Positions 1 to 9,467 are shown, numbered from the stretch's first letter. The stretch is DNA of 64,000 nucleotides from Aestuariimicrobium soli (GCF_051192575.1 NZ_JBPJSQ010000009.1:124001-188000); one strand, 5' to 3'. Notes: generated by a model not told the origin, from the letters alone. Program-made: numbers and translations.

Positions 1-837
<837 letters not shown>

Positions 838-937
838 GTTGATCCTGGTTCCTGATTCTGCGGGGGTGAGTGGTTCTGGTCGTTACGGGTGGGTGAGGGA
901 TGAGTCGGTGGCGGACGGTGCCGCCACCGAGGAGCCC

Positions 938-2047
938 TCAGGCCTGGTCGAGGGCCTGCTGCACGGTGGCGACCAGTTCGTCCCACGACGTCACGAACTT
1001 GCTGACACCCTCGCGCTCGAGGGTGGCGAAGACGTCGTCGAGGTCGACCCCGGCGGCCTGCGCGGCGGCGATCGTCTCGCGGGCACGGTCGTAGAACGGC
1101 ACCACGGTGTCGCCGGAGACCTCGCCGTGGTCGGCGAATGCCTGCAGGGTCTTCTCGGGCATGGTGTTGACGACCCCCGAGGTGACCAGATCGCTGACGT
1201 AGAGCGTGTCGGGCAGGTCGGGGTTCTTGACGCCGGTGGAGGCCCACAGGGGGCGCTGCACGTTGGCGCCGCGCTCGGCGAGGGCCTTCCAGCGGTCGCT
1301 GGCGAAGGCCGTCGCGTACAGCTCGTGGGCCAGCCGGGTGTTGGCGATCGCCACGGTCGAGGTGAGTGCCGCGGCGTCGTCGGTGCCCAGATCGGCCAGA
1401 CGCCGGTCGACCTCGCTGTCGATGCGGCTGACGAAGACCGAGGCGACCGAGTGGATCGTCGACAGGTCGTGGCCGGCTGCCGCGGCCTGCTCGAGGCCGT
1501 CGAGGTAGGCGTCGATCACCTGCTGGTAGCGGTCGGCGGAGAAGATCAGGGTGACGTTGACGCTGATCCCGGCGGCGATGGTGGCGGTGATCGCCGGCAG
1601 CCCCTCGAGGGTGGCCGGAATCTTGATCAGCACGTTCTCGCGGTCGACGAGGGCGTGCAGTTCGGCGGCCTGGGTCACGGTCGCCTCGGTGTCGTGGGCC
1701 AGACCCGGCTCGACCTCGATGGAGACCCGGCCGTCGAATCCCCCGGTCGAGCGGTAGAGGTCACTGAACAGGTCGGCGGCGTTGCGCACGTCGGTGGAGG
1801 TGAGCTCGCGAATGGTGCGGGCCACGTCTGCCCCGTCAGCCTTCAGCGCGGCGACCTGCTCGGCGTAGGCCTCACCGTCGGAGAGCGCCGTGGCGAAGAT
1901 GGTCGGGTTCGTGGTGACCCCCACCACGTTGCGGGTGGCCATCAACTCGGCGAGGTTGCCGGACTCGAGGCGCTCGCGGGACAGGTCATCCAGCCAGATG
2001 CTGACTCCGGCATCGGACAGTGCCTGTGTGTGCGGATCCTGTGACAT
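938..2047 (-). CDS. tal: Transaldolase
   Basis: Transfers a dihydroxyacetone unit between sugar phosphates in the non-oxidative pentose phosphate pathway. The protein is 369 aa, the length of the long actinobacterial/cyanobacterial transaldolases. It has the signature GVTTNPTIF near residue 43 and the Schiff-base lysine K142 in NVLIKIPAT. The ATG start is preceded by GGCAGGAG at good spacing. The upstream 138 bp (2048-2185) separates it from a divergent gene and should hold its promoter. zwf follows, so the two probably form one operon. Confidence 0.96.
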   Translation of the reverse strand: MSQDPHTQALSDAGVSIWLDDLSRERLESGNLAELMATRNVVGVTTNPTIFATALSDGEAYAEQVAALKADGADVARTIRELTSTDVRNAADLFSDLYRSTGGFDGRVSIEVEPGLAHDTEATVTQAAELHALVDRENVLIKIPATLEGLPAITATIAAGISVNVTLIFSADRYQQVIDAYLDGLEQAAAAGHDLSTIHSVASVFVSRIDSEVDRRLADLGTDDAAALTSTVAIANTRLAHELYATAFASDRWKALAERGANVQRPLWASTGVKNPDLPDTLYVSDLVTSGVVNTMPEKTLQAFADHGEVSGDTVVPFYDRARETIAAAQAAGVDLDDVFATLEREGVSKFVTSWDELVATVQQALDQA

Positions 2048-2173
2048 GGGTTCTCCTGCCGTGACAAATTGGTTGACACTTCAAACAACCGCGCGGGGAC
2101 CTCTTCTGTTCCCGTGGAGGTGACCTCCATGGGCACTCTAGCCAGCGGGGCTCAACGGGGCGGACGTGCTCGC

Positions 2174-2179
2174 TAGATT
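2174..2179 (+). promoter_or_regulatory. -10 element TAGATT, leaderless arrangement
   Basis: TAGATT ends 6 bases before the ATG at 2186, so transcription would begin at or next to the start codon. No Shine-Dalgarno sequence is present. The same arrangement recurs before many genes here. Confidence 0.5.
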
Positions 2180-2185
2180 GGGCCC

Positions 2186-3217
2186 ATGGCTGACACATCG
2201 ACGGCGGGCTCCGGCTACGTGACCGCGGGCGCGGGCTACGACCGTGACACGAACTACATCACCGATCGGATCACGGCCGACGGTGCGGGCGAGCACGAGT
2301 GGCCGGTCGAGCCCGGCCGGTACCGGCTGATCGCTGCCCGGGCCTGCCCCTGGGCCAACCGGACGGTGATCGTGCGTCGGTTGCTGGGGCTGGAGCCGGT
2401 GATCTCGCTGGGGATGCCCGGCCCGACGCATGACGCCCGGTCGTGGACCTTCGACCTCGACCCCGGTGGCGTCGACCCGGTGCTGGGCATCGAGCGCCTG
2501 CAGCAGGCCTTCTTCGCGCGGTTCCCCGACTACCCGCGCGGGATCACCGTGCCCGCCATCGTCGACATCCCCACCGGTGGTGTGGTCACCAACGACTTCG
2601 CCCAGATCACGCTCGACTTCTCGACCGAGTGGACGGCCCACCACCGCGAGGGTGCCCCCGACCTCTACCCCGAGGCGCAGCGGGACGAGATGGACGCCGT
2701 GATGAAGCGGGTCTACACCGAGATCAACAACGGGGTTTACCGCTGCGGTTTCGCCGGGTCCCAGGAGGCCTACGACGCCGCCTACGACCGGTTGTTCACC
2801 GCCCTCGACTGGGTCGACGAGCGGTTGCAGTCCCGTCGCTACCTGATGGGGGAGTCCATCAGCGAGGCCGACGTCAGGCTGTTCACCACGTTGGCCCGTT
2901 TCGACCCCGTCTACCACGGCCACTTCAAGTGCAACCGTCACAAGTTGAGTGAGTTCGGGGCGCTGTGGGCCTATGCCCGCGACCTGTTCCAGACCCCCGG
3001 GTTCGGTGACACCATCGACTTCACGCAGATCAAGAAGCACTACTACGTGGTGCACGCCGACGTGAATCCGTCGCAGATCGTGCCGAAGGGTCCCGACCTG
3101 TCGAACTGGTTGTCGCCGCACCACCGCGAGCAGCTGGGGGGTCGTCCGTTCGGTGACGGCACCCCGCCGGGGCCGGTGGCGCCGGGCGAGGAGGTTCCCG
3201 CCGGTTCGCGGCCCTGA
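2186..3217 (+). CDS. Glutathionyl-hydroquinone reductase-like (xi-class GST) protein
   Basis: A 343 aa member of the YqjG/ECM4 family, which reductively removes a thiol adduct from hydroquinones. The hallmark ACPWANR motif carries the catalytic Cys54, followed by an all-alpha C-terminal GST half with the family-type segment RFDPVYHGHFKCN. There is no signal peptide, so it is cytosolic. Actinobacteria usually make mycothiol rather than glutathione, so the physiological thiol may be mycothiol; that is inference. It appears to be a single-gene unit with its own leaderless promoter. Family assignment is firm; the substrate is unknown. Confidence 0.85.
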   Translation: MADTSTAGSGYVTAGAGYDRDTNYITDRITADGAGEHEWPVEPGRYRLIAARACPWANRTVIVRRLLGLEPVISLGMPGPTHDARSWTFDLDPGGVDPVLGIERLQQAFFARFPDYPRGITVPAIVDIPTGGVVTNDFAQITLDFSTEWTAHHREGAPDLYPEAQRDEMDAVMKRVYTEINNGVYRCGFAGSQEAYDAAYDRLFTALDWVDERLQSRRYLMGESISEADVRLFTTLARFDPVYHGHFKCNRHKLSEFGALWAYARDLFQTPGFGDTIDFTQIKKHYYVVHADVNPSQIVPKGPDLSNWLSPHHREQLGGRPFGDGTPPGPVAPGEEVPAGSRP

Positions 3218-3274
3218 CGGGCGGGCCGGCGGGGGTCGACCTCGGCAGGTCGATCCACCCCGGACTGTCTGACT

Positions 3275-4225
3275 TCAGAAGATGAGGGGGTCGATGGCGG
3301 CCGCGATGAAGACCAGGGCCAGATAGCTGTTCGACCAGTGGAACAGGGTCATCGGCTTCATGGCGATCTCGTCGAGACCGGCCCGGGCGCGGCGCAGCAG
3401 CGCCACCGCCTGCCACAGGAAGACCGCTCCCGTGACGGCGGCCACGGCCGGGTAGAGCCAGCCGGTGCCGGCGACTGGCCACAGTACGAGCGACACCAGC
3501 ACGGTGACCACGGTGTAGACCAGGATGCGGGTCGCGACACCGACCCGGTCCATCACCACGGGCAGCATCGGCACCCCGGCGGCGGCGTAGTCGTCCTTGT
3601 ACCGGAACGCGAGCGCCCAGGTGTGCGGGGGAGTCCAGAAGAAGACGATCGCGAACAACACCAGCGGTGCCCAGTCGACCGAGCCCGTCACGGCGGTCCA
3701 GCCGATCAGGGGAGGGAAGCACCCGGCGATGCCTCCCCAGACGATGTTCTGGCTGGTGCGCCGCTTGAGCCACATCGTGTAGACGAACACGTAGAACGCA
3801 TTCGCGCCCAGAGCCAGCGCCGCCGACAGCCAGTTCGCGCCCAGCCCGAGGGTCAGCGTCGCCAGCACCCCGAGCACGACCCCGAAGGTCACGGCGGCGG
3901 CCGGCGGCACCTGGTGGCGAGGCATCGGACGACGCCGGGTGCGGCGCATCACCTCGTCGATGTCGCGGTCGAGCACGCAGTTGAAGACGTTCGCGCTGGC
4001 GGCGGCGAACAGCCCGCCGAGCATCGTCCACACCACCAGCCGCCACGGCGGTAGGCCCCCGGCCGCCAGGAACATGGCCGGCAGGGTGGTCACCAGCAGC
4101 AGCTCGATGATGCGGGGTTTGGTCAGCGCCACGTATGCACGCACCACGTCTCGCCAGGTGCTGACCGCCACGCTGGTGGTGGGGTCGACAAGGTCGGCCG
4201 AGGTGGGCTGGTGGTGCGTGGTCAC
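3275..4225 (-). CDS. ctaB: Protoheme IX farnesyltransferase (heme O synthase)
   Basis: Adds a farnesyl group to heme b to make heme O for cytochrome c oxidase. The integral membrane protein (316 aa, about nine hydrophobic segments) has the two prenyltransferase motifs: NCVLDRDIDEVMRRTRRRP, with the Asp-rich diphosphate-binding residues, and YKDDYAAAGVPML. The reading frame stays open upstream to 4588, but the GTG at 4225 is preceded by GGAAGGACGTC and gives the family length. ctaA, the next enzyme in heme A synthesis, lies 1.9 kb away on the same strand with an unrelated secreted-protein gene between them. Confidence 0.95.
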   Translation of the reverse strand: MTTHHQPTSADLVDPTTSVAVSTWRDVVRAYVALTKPRIIELLLVTTLPAMFLAAGGLPPWRLVVWTMLGGLFAAASANVFNCVLDRDIDEVMRRTRRRPMPRHQVPPAAAVTFGVVLGVLATLTLGLGANWLSAALALGANAFYVFVYTMWLKRRTSQNIVWGGIAGCFPPLIGWTAVTGSVDWAPLVLFAIVFFWTPPHTWALAFRYKDDYAAAGVPMLPVVMDRVGVATRILVYTVVTVLVSLVLWPVAGTGWLYPAVAAVTGAVFLWQAVALLRRARAGLDEIAMKPMTLFHWSNSYLALVFIAAAIDPLIF

Positions 4226-4292
4226 GACGTCCTTCCGAGGGGCGCCGGACGACGGCGACTCTCCTCGACGGGAGTCTACCGAGGCCACGCCG

Positions 4293-6035
4293 TCAGGCGA
4301 AAAGCCGGTACCCGCCGAAGCCCACACCCACCTGCCGCTTGTCGAGGAAGGCATTCTTGCCGGTCGTCCACGAGAACATCGTGCCGGCGGAGTCGCGGCC
4401 GACCAGGTCGGGGATGCCGTCGCCGGAGATATCACCCGGGGTGAACATCTGCGTCCACGAGCCCCAACCCTGCCCGACCTTGGCGGCCTGCACGAAGCCG
4501 CCCCCGCGGGAGTAGTAGGCCCGCAGTTCGCCGCTGGGCACGACGGCGACGACATCGGGGTTGCCGTCGCGGTTGAGGTCGCCGACACCGGTGAGGAAGC
4601 GCAGCCCCTGCCAGTTCTTGGCGATCGTGTTGGTGCTCGTGAACCCGCTCGCGGTCAGCGAGTAGCGCGACAGGTCACCGTTCTTCTGCACGGCCACCAC
4701 CTCGGGTCGTCCGTCGCCGGTCATGTCGCCCACGACGGTGATGTTGGTGACGTTCTGCCAACCCCAGCCCACCTTGCGGGCCACCTGGTACTGGCCCATG
4801 CCGACCCCGAGGTAGAGCCACATGGTGCCGTCGGAGCGCACCGACAGCAGTTCGTCGCGGCGGTCGCCGTTCAGGTCGGGAACGTGCGCGACCCAACGGG
4901 TGGTTCCCCAGCCACCGCCGATGGCCCAGCGTGCCCCGAACCCTGCCCCGCGGGCCCCCTTGAACATCTGCAGGGTGCCGGTGGCGTCGACGCCCATCAG
5001 CTCGGCGACGCCGTCGCCGCTCTGGTCACCGCCGGCGCTGGACGCGGCCCAGGTGTTGAACCGGATCGGAACATTCAGGGGTTGGTCGGCACCCACCCGG
5101 GCCAGGGCGGTCCCGGTCAGCCGACCCTCGACGAAGGCGCCGGCCCGCAAGGGGCGCACCGGGACGACCACGACCTGGCCGTCCACCCCCGTGAAGGCGG
5201 GGTCGGTCACGACGCAGGTGTCGACGCCGCGCCCGTCCTCGGTGAGACTCACCCGCGCGCCCGAGACCCCGGAGTAGCGGGTGTCGTCCAATTGCACCGT
5301 GATCGGGTAGCCCCAGACGGTCGGGGTCTGGCTGCAGGTGCTCGTGTAGAAGTCCTCGCTGGTGGTGTCCCAGGACAGCCCGCGATGGTTCGACAGCACC
5401 GGGTAGACCTTGGGCCACGTCGTGGTCACGGCTTCGGTGGTGACGGTGACGCCGATCACCCGGAACGTCGGCGACGAGGCGAAGGCCACCGACGCCGCCC
5501 GCGGGCTCAGCAGCATCATGCTGCGGCTGTACGGGTCGGCCATGGCGATGTCGAGGGCGATGCTGGACGACGCCGCCCCCACGACGGCCACCGTGAACGG
5601 GGCGATCTCGGCGCCGGCCGTGGTGTAGCCGGGCTTGCCGGGAATCTCCTCGTACGCAACGAGGTCGGGGTCGGACTTGTTCAGCTCGAGGTAGTTCGCG
5701 TGGGCCGCCACCGCCGACTGTGTGGCCGCCGGCGTGCCCAGGGCGTGCACGCCCACCCGATTGCGGAAGCCGTTGAGTTCCGGGAGGGCCGGCTCGACCG
5801 TTGCAGCCGCCCCGACGCGCGTCGGGTCGCTACCGGTCGTCGTGGTGGTGGCGGTCGTCGTTGCCCGCAGGATGCCGGGTCGGTGGGACGACGGCTTCGT
5901 CGGCTCGGCAGCGGCCGGGTTGGCGTTTCCGGCCGCGATCGCGGCCACCAGCACGGTGGCCGCGAGCAGGTGAGAGGCCAGTCGACGGACGAGTCGGTGG
6001 TCTCGACGAAGGAACGAATGAACACGTGCGGACAA
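4293..6035 (-). CDS. Secreted CAP-like domain plus FG-GAP/VCBS repeat protein
   Basis: The predicted exported protein is 580 aa. The likely start is TTG at 6035, because AGGAG lies 7 bases upstream; the frame is open further to 6155 without a ribosome site. A signal-like segment (LLAATVLVAAIAAGNANPAAA) is followed by a region resembling a CAP/SCP fold (LPELNGFRNRVGVHAL and later AVAAHANYLELNK). The C-terminal half has five Asp-rich, calcium-loop-like repeats of the form GDxxxDGxxD (for example GDMTGDGRPEVV and GDISGDGIPDLV), typical of beta-propeller FG-GAP proteins. Role unknown, perhaps cell-surface adhesion. It splits ctaB from ctaA, so it looks like an insertion into a conserved order. 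Confidence 0.7.
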   Translation of the reverse strand: MSARVHSFLRRDHRLVRRLASHLLAATVLVAAIAAGNANPAAAEPTKPSSHRPGILRATTTATTTTTGSDPTRVGAAATVEPALPELNGFRNRVGVHALGTPAATQSAVAAHANYLELNKSDPDLVAYEEIPGKPGYTTAGAEIAPFTVAVVGAASSSIALDIAMADPYSRSMMLLSPRAASVAFASSPTFRVIGVTVTTEAVTTTWPKVYPVLSNHRGLSWDTTSEDFYTSTCSQTPTVWGYPITVQLDDTRYSGVSGARVSLTEDGRGVDTCVVTDPAFTGVDGQVVVVPVRPLRAGAFVEGRLTGTALARVGADQPLNVPIRFNTWAASSAGGDQSGDGVAELMGVDATGTLQMFKGARGAGFGARWAIGGGWGTTRWVAHVPDLNGDRRDELLSVRSDGTMWLYLGVGMGQYQVARKVGWGWQNVTNITVVGDMTGDGRPEVVAVQKNGDLSRYSLTASGFTSTNTIAKNWQGLRFLTGVGDLNRDGNPDVVAVVPSGELRAYYSRGGGFVQAAKVGQGWGSWTQMFTPGDISGDGIPDLVGRDSAGTMFSWTTGKNAFLDKRQVGVGFGGYRLFA

Positions 6036-6093
6036 GGCAGTTCTCCTGGTCGCCGCGGGGGTGGGGGCCGCGGGGGGTCGGTCGCCGGTCAGT

Positions 6094-7026
6094 CTAGGCC
6101 CGCGATGCCGCCGATTCCGGGAGCCCCGCGCGAGTCGCCGAGGCCCGGCGCGCACTGCACAGCACGGCCGCGGCGGACGCCGCCGCCAGACCGGCCCCGA
6201 GCAGGTGCATCAGCACCACGGCGACCGGCAGACCGGTGAAGTATTGCAGGTACCCGATGGCCCCCTGCACGAGCTCGACGCCCAGCAGCACCGGCGCCCA
6301 CCGACGCAGCGTGCGGTGGCCCGCCCGCACGGCTCGCAGCACGACCAGCACGGTGGTCGCCACCGTCAGCCACACCGTGCCCGAGTGCAGGCGGGCGACC
6401 GTCTCAATGTTGAAGCCGGTGCGGGCCACGCCGCCGTCCCCGGCATGGGGGCCCGATCCCGTGACCACGGTTCCGAGCCAGCAGGCCAGCATCATCAGCG
6501 TGAAGGCCGCGATCGTCAGCCCGCGGTCGACTCCCGAGACCTCGTCCGGAACGACCTCGTGCACGGCGAACAGCAACCGCACGATCAGCACCACCAGGAC
6601 CAGCGACAGCAGCAGGTGCAGCGCCACCACGAAGGGGTTCAGGTCGGTGAGCACGGTGATGCCGCCGATGACTCCCTGGAACGGGATGCCCAGGGCCACC
6701 ACCAGGGTCAGCCGCCGCACCAGCCGGTCGCGGTCGGTGGGCGCCGTCGCCACGCGACGGGCGGTCACCCAGCAGGCCACGGCGATCACGATCAGCACGA
6801 AGGTGAGGGTGCGGTTGCCGAACTCGATCAGCGAGTGGTGGCTCACCTCGCCGTGGGGCACGTACGAGCCGTCATTGCACTGCGGCCACGTGTCGCAGCC
6901 GAGCCCCGACCCGGTCAGGCGGACGATCGCCCCGGTCACGATGATGCCGATGTTGGCGACCAGCGAGGCCCACGCCCAGCGCCTCAGGGCCGTCGGGGTG
7001 CTCACCATGCGCTTCAGGACGTCCAT
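6094..7026 (-). CDS. ctaA: Heme A synthase (CtaA/COX15 family)
   Basis: Oxidises the C8 methyl of heme O to a formyl group, giving heme A for cytochrome aa3. The membrane protein is 310 aa with about eight helices. The extracellular cysteine pair C44 and C50 lies in GCDTWPQC, and helix-borne histidines occur in VVALHLLLS, VARLHSGTVW and VLMHLLGAG. Where many CtaA proteins have IExxHR, this one has IEFGNR. The ATG at 7026 overlaps the end of the ABC permease by 13 bp; an internal ATG at 7008 is an alternative. Co-transcribed with the upstream ABC genes. Confidence 0.9.
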   Translation of the reverse strand: MDVLKRMVSTPTALRRWAWASLVANIGIIVTGAIVRLTGSGLGCDTWPQCNDGSYVPHGEVSHHSLIEFGNRTLTFVLIVIAVACWVTARRVATAPTDRDRLVRRLTLVVALGIPFQGVIGGITVLTDLNPFVVALHLLLSLVLVVLIVRLLFAVHEVVPDEVSGVDRGLTIAAFTLMMLACWLGTVVTGSGPHAGDGGVARTGFNIETVARLHSGTVWLTVATTVLVVLRAVRAGHRTLRRWAPVLLGVELVQGAIGYLQYFTGLPVAVVLMHLLGAGLAAASAAAVLCSARRASATRAGLPESAASRA

Positions 7027-7784
7027 GCCATGACCTTTCGTGCCACCAGAACGGCGACGGCGGCCCAGACGGCAGCCACCACCAGGGGAAGAAGGGCGCC
7101 ACCGCTGGCGGGCGCCGATGCGAGGGCCTGCCGCAGCCCCTCACCGAGGGCGGCCGTCGGCAGCAGCCGCACCACCGGTTCCGCCGGGCCGTAGCGATCG
7201 GCGGGCACCAGCAGGGCGCCGCCAGCGGCCAGCGCCAGATGCAGCAGGTTGGCCAGCGCCAGGGTGATCTCGGCGCGCAGCAGGCTGGCCATCGCCAGGG
7301 CGCCGGCCACGAAGGCCGTCTCGGCCAGGGCCACGGCCGGCACCGCCCAGGCGAGGCCGGTGGGCGAGAGGGTCGGACGCCAACCGAGCACGAGCGCCAA
7401 CCCGACCAGTACGAGCGCCTGCAGCAGCCCGACGAGTGCGGTAGCCGCGGCCTTGCCGAGCACCAGCCCGGCCCGCCCCAGGGGCGTGGCCGCCAGGCGC
7501 TCGAGCACCCCGTGGCGGCGGTCGAACCCGGTGGCGATGGCCACCGCGGTGAACCCCGTCGAGAACAGGGCCAGCGCGAGCACCGACGGCACCAGCAGGT
7601 CGAACCGGATGCCGATCCGGGCCGGCACGAAGCGGCCCACCACCAGCACGGCGGCGGGAATCACCAGGGCGAGCAGCAGCTGCTCGCCGTTGCGCGCCAG
7701 CAGCATCGTCTCGAGGCGCGCATGACGCAGCAGCCGACGGCCCGCCGGGGCGGCACCGGGGGCGGGGGAGAGGTCGAGGCTCAT
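7014..7784 (-). CDS. ABC-2 type transporter permease
   Basis: The 256 aa membrane component has about six hydrophobic segments and the layout of ABC-2 exporters. It has a charged N-terminal stretch and the loop GFDRRHGVLERLAATPLGR, typical of this family between helices 2 and 3. It pairs with the ATPase gene upstream through an ATGA overlap (7781-7784) and overlaps ctaA downstream. The same ATPase-permease-ctaA triplet precedes sufR in mycobacteria as I recall, where the transporter's substrate is not established. A heme- or redox-related role is only a guess from context. Confidence 0.85.
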   Translation of the reverse strand: MSLDLSPAPGAAPAGRRLLRHARLETMLLARNGEQLLLALVIPAAVLVVGRFVPARIGIRFDLLVPSVLALALFSTGFTAVAIATGFDRRHGVLERLAATPLGRAGLVLGKAAATALVGLLQALVLVGLALVLGWRPTLSPTGLAWAVPAVALAETAFVAGALAMASLLRAEITLALANLLHLALAAGGALLVPADRYGPAEPVVRLLPTAALGEGLRQALASAPASGGALLPLVVAAVWAAVAVLVARKVMAWTS

Positions 7785-8596
7785 CGGGCCCCCTCGCGCC
7801 GGTCGTGGTCAGGGTGGACGAGCTCGCCGGTGCCGTCGTCGGTGCCGTCGTCGGTGTGGGCGAGGAAGAGCTCCTCGAGGGTGCCGCGGGCCGTCAGGTC
7901 GGCGACGGGCCCGCGGAGCACGGTTCGTCCACGGTTCACCAACACGACGTCATCGGCGAGTTCGGTCGCCTCGGTCATGTCGTGGGTGGTCAGCAGCACT
8001 GAGACCCCGGCATCGCGCAACTCGCGGACGAGCGCCCACGTGCGCCGGCGGGCGTGCGGGTCCATACCGGCGGTGGGTTCATCGAGGATGACCAGCTCGG
8101 GGCGACCGACGATGGCGCCGGCGAGGTTGACCGCCTGCTTCTGGCCGCCGGAGAGCCGACGATAGGTGGTGCCGGCGAAGGCGTCGATGCCCAGTCGGGA
8201 GACCAGCGCCCCCACGTCGAGGGGGGTCGCGTACAGCGAGGCCAGGAACTCGACCAGTTCGCCGGCCCGGACTGCCGACCACGCACCGGTCGACTGCGGC
8301 ATCACGCCCATCCGGGCCCCGAGGTCGGGATCGCCGGGTTCGAGCCCCAGCACCCGCACCGTGCCCCCGTCGGGGCGCACCAGCCCGGTGCAGCAGCGCA
8401 GGAAGGTCGTCTTGCCGGCACCGTTGGGCCCCAGCAGGGCGCACACCCGTGCGCGACCCACCTCGAGGTCGAGCCCGGCCAGGGCGTGATGGTCCCTCCT
8501 TGGCCGGGTTCCCCGGGCCGAGCGGAACGTGACCCGCAGGTCGTCCGCCCTCAGCACCGGTGCGACGGTGGTGGCGGTGGGGGAAGCGGTGGGCAC
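7781..8596 (-). CDS. ABC transporter ATP-binding protein (ABC-2 exporter)
   Basis: The 271 aa cytosolic ATPase has Walker A GPNGAGKTTF, signature LSGGQKQAV and Walker B LVILDEPTAGMD, with a switch histidine in LLTTHDMTEA. It energises the adjacent ABC-2 permease. The GTG start at 8596 has no ribosome site, but a TACGAT -10-like hexamer ends 6 bases upstream, so the transcript is probably leaderless. It is divergent from sufR across an 88 bp region with operator-like repeats, so SufR could affect both directions. Confidence 0.9.
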   Translation of the reverse strand: MPTASPTATTVAPVLRADDLRVTFRSARGTRPRRDHHALAGLDLEVGRARVCALLGPNGAGKTTFLRCCTGLVRPDGGTVRVLGLEPGDPDLGARMGVMPQSTGAWSAVRAGELVEFLASLYATPLDVGALVSRLGIDAFAGTTYRRLSGGQKQAVNLAGAIVGRPELVILDEPTAGMDPHARRRTWALVRELRDAGVSVLLTTHDMTEATELADDVVLVNRGRTVLRGPVADLTARGTLEELFLAHTDDGTDDGTGELVHPDHDRREGAR

Positions 8597-8602
8597 CCGC
8601 CC

Positions 8603-8608
8603 ATCGTA
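8603..8608 (-). promoter_or_regulatory. -10 element TACGAT for the ABC-ctaA operon
   Basis: Read on the minus strand, TACGAT lies 6 bases before the GTG start of the ABC ATPase. The promoter faces away from sufR and shares its intergenic region. Confidence 0.45.
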
Positions 8609-8610
8609 GG

Positions 8611-8651
8611 AGCAAGGTTCGGCCTGCAGCTAAGCAAGGTCTGCCTTACTT
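8611..8651. promoter_or_regulatory. Candidate SufR operator: phased repeats plus inverted repeat
   Basis: AGCAAGGT occurs at 8611-8618 and again at 8633-8640, exactly 22 bp apart (about two helical turns). The second copy forms half of an inverted repeat, AAGCAAGG-N4-CCTTACTT (8632-8651), with one mismatch. The right arm touches the proposed -35 of sufR (8650-8655). The site lies between divergent promoters and next to the gene for an Fe-S regulator, so an autoregulatory SufR site is likely. It does not match a classic DtxR/IdeR iron box well. Confidence 0.5.
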
Positions 8652-8678
8652 GTTTCGGGCGGCCAATAAGGAAAGTAT
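8650..8678 (+). promoter_or_regulatory. sufR promoter TTGTTT-N17-AAGTAT
   Basis: A -35-like TTGTTT (8650-8655) and a -10-like AAGTAT (8673-8678) are separated by 17 bp. The -10 ends 6 bases before the GTG start, so the suf transcript would be leaderless. The -35 overlaps the right arm of the inverted repeat. Confidence 0.45.
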
Positions 8679-8684
8679 GGTGTC

Positions 8685-9404
8685 GTGAAAAAGGTGACGA
8701 ACTCCGTGGTGGTTGAGGCCGCCGGCTCGGACGACGACGCCTCCACCCGCCAGCGGGTGGCCCAGTCGATCCTCGAGCACGGTCCCTCGACGGCTGCCGA
8801 ACTGGCCGAGCGGCTGGGGTTGACCCCCGCGGCCATCCGGCGGCACCTGAGCGCGCTCACCGAGCGGCAGGAAATCACCTCGCGCGAGAAGCGCGTCTAC
8901 GGGCAGCGCGGCCGCGGTCGTCCGTCGAAGGTCTTCTTGCTGACCGACCAGGGCCGGGCCACGTTCTACCAGGCCTACGACGACCTCGCCATCCAGGCGC
9001 TGCGGGCCCTGTCCGCGACCGCCGGGCCGAGCGCCGTCACGAAGCTCGCCGAGGAGCGCTTCGGTCAGGTCGAGCACCGCTACCAGGCGTTGCGCGAGAC
9101 CGATCCCGAGCGTTCGCCGGTCGAGGTGCTGGCCGAGGCCCTGTCGGCCGACGGCTACGTCGCCTCGATCAAGCCCGCCCGACTCGGTGAGCAGCTGTGT
9201 CAGCACCACTGCCCCGTGGCCCACGTGGCCGCGGAGTTCCCGCAGCTGTGCGAGGCCGAGACCCAACTGTTCAGTCGGTTGCTCGGTTCCCACGTGCAGC
9301 GGCTGGCCACCATCGCGCACGGCGACGGGGTGTGCACCACGCACATTCCCTCGGCCGCGGTGGTGCACCGATCACGTCTGGCCACCCCGCCGTCCGGCGG
9401 CTGA
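8685..9404 (+). CDS. sufR: SUF operon repressor SufR (Fe-S sensing winged-helix regulator)
   Basis: The 239 aa DNA-binding protein has an N-terminal winged helix (STAAELAERLGLTPAAIRRHL, residues 35-55) and a C-terminal cysteine set: C172 and C176 in LCQHHC, C189, and C217. This is the CX3C-X12-C-...-C arrangement expected to hold an iron-sulfur cluster. The family represses suf genes when cluster supply is adequate. GTG start, no clear ribosome site, leaderless promoter likely. It is the first gene of the suf operon, 63 bp before sufB. Confidence 0.93.
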   Translation: MKKVTNSVVVEAAGSDDDASTRQRVAQSILEHGPSTAAELAERLGLTPAAIRRHLSALTERQEITSREKRVYGQRGRGRPSKVFLLTDQGRATFYQAYDDLAIQALRALSATAGPSAVTKLAEERFGQVEHRYQALRETDPERSPVEVLAEALSADGYVASIKPARLGEQLCQHHCPVAHVAAEFPQLCEAETQLFSRLLGSHVQRLATIAHGDGVCTTHIPSAAVVHRSRLATPPSGG

Positions 9405-9467
9405 GACCGTCCCGCACACCACCACCGACCCCACCTCCCGCAAACCTCGACACGTTTGGAGCAGAAC

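Noticed and set aside
3275..4588. Longer ctaB reading frame
   Set aside because: The extra part lacks family similarity and overlaps the neighbouring gene; the GTG at 4225 has a strong ribosome site.
8632..8651. DtxR/IdeR iron box upstream of sufR
   Set aside because: The inverted repeat matches the iron-box consensus at too few positions, and the adjacent Fe-S regulator is a better explanation.
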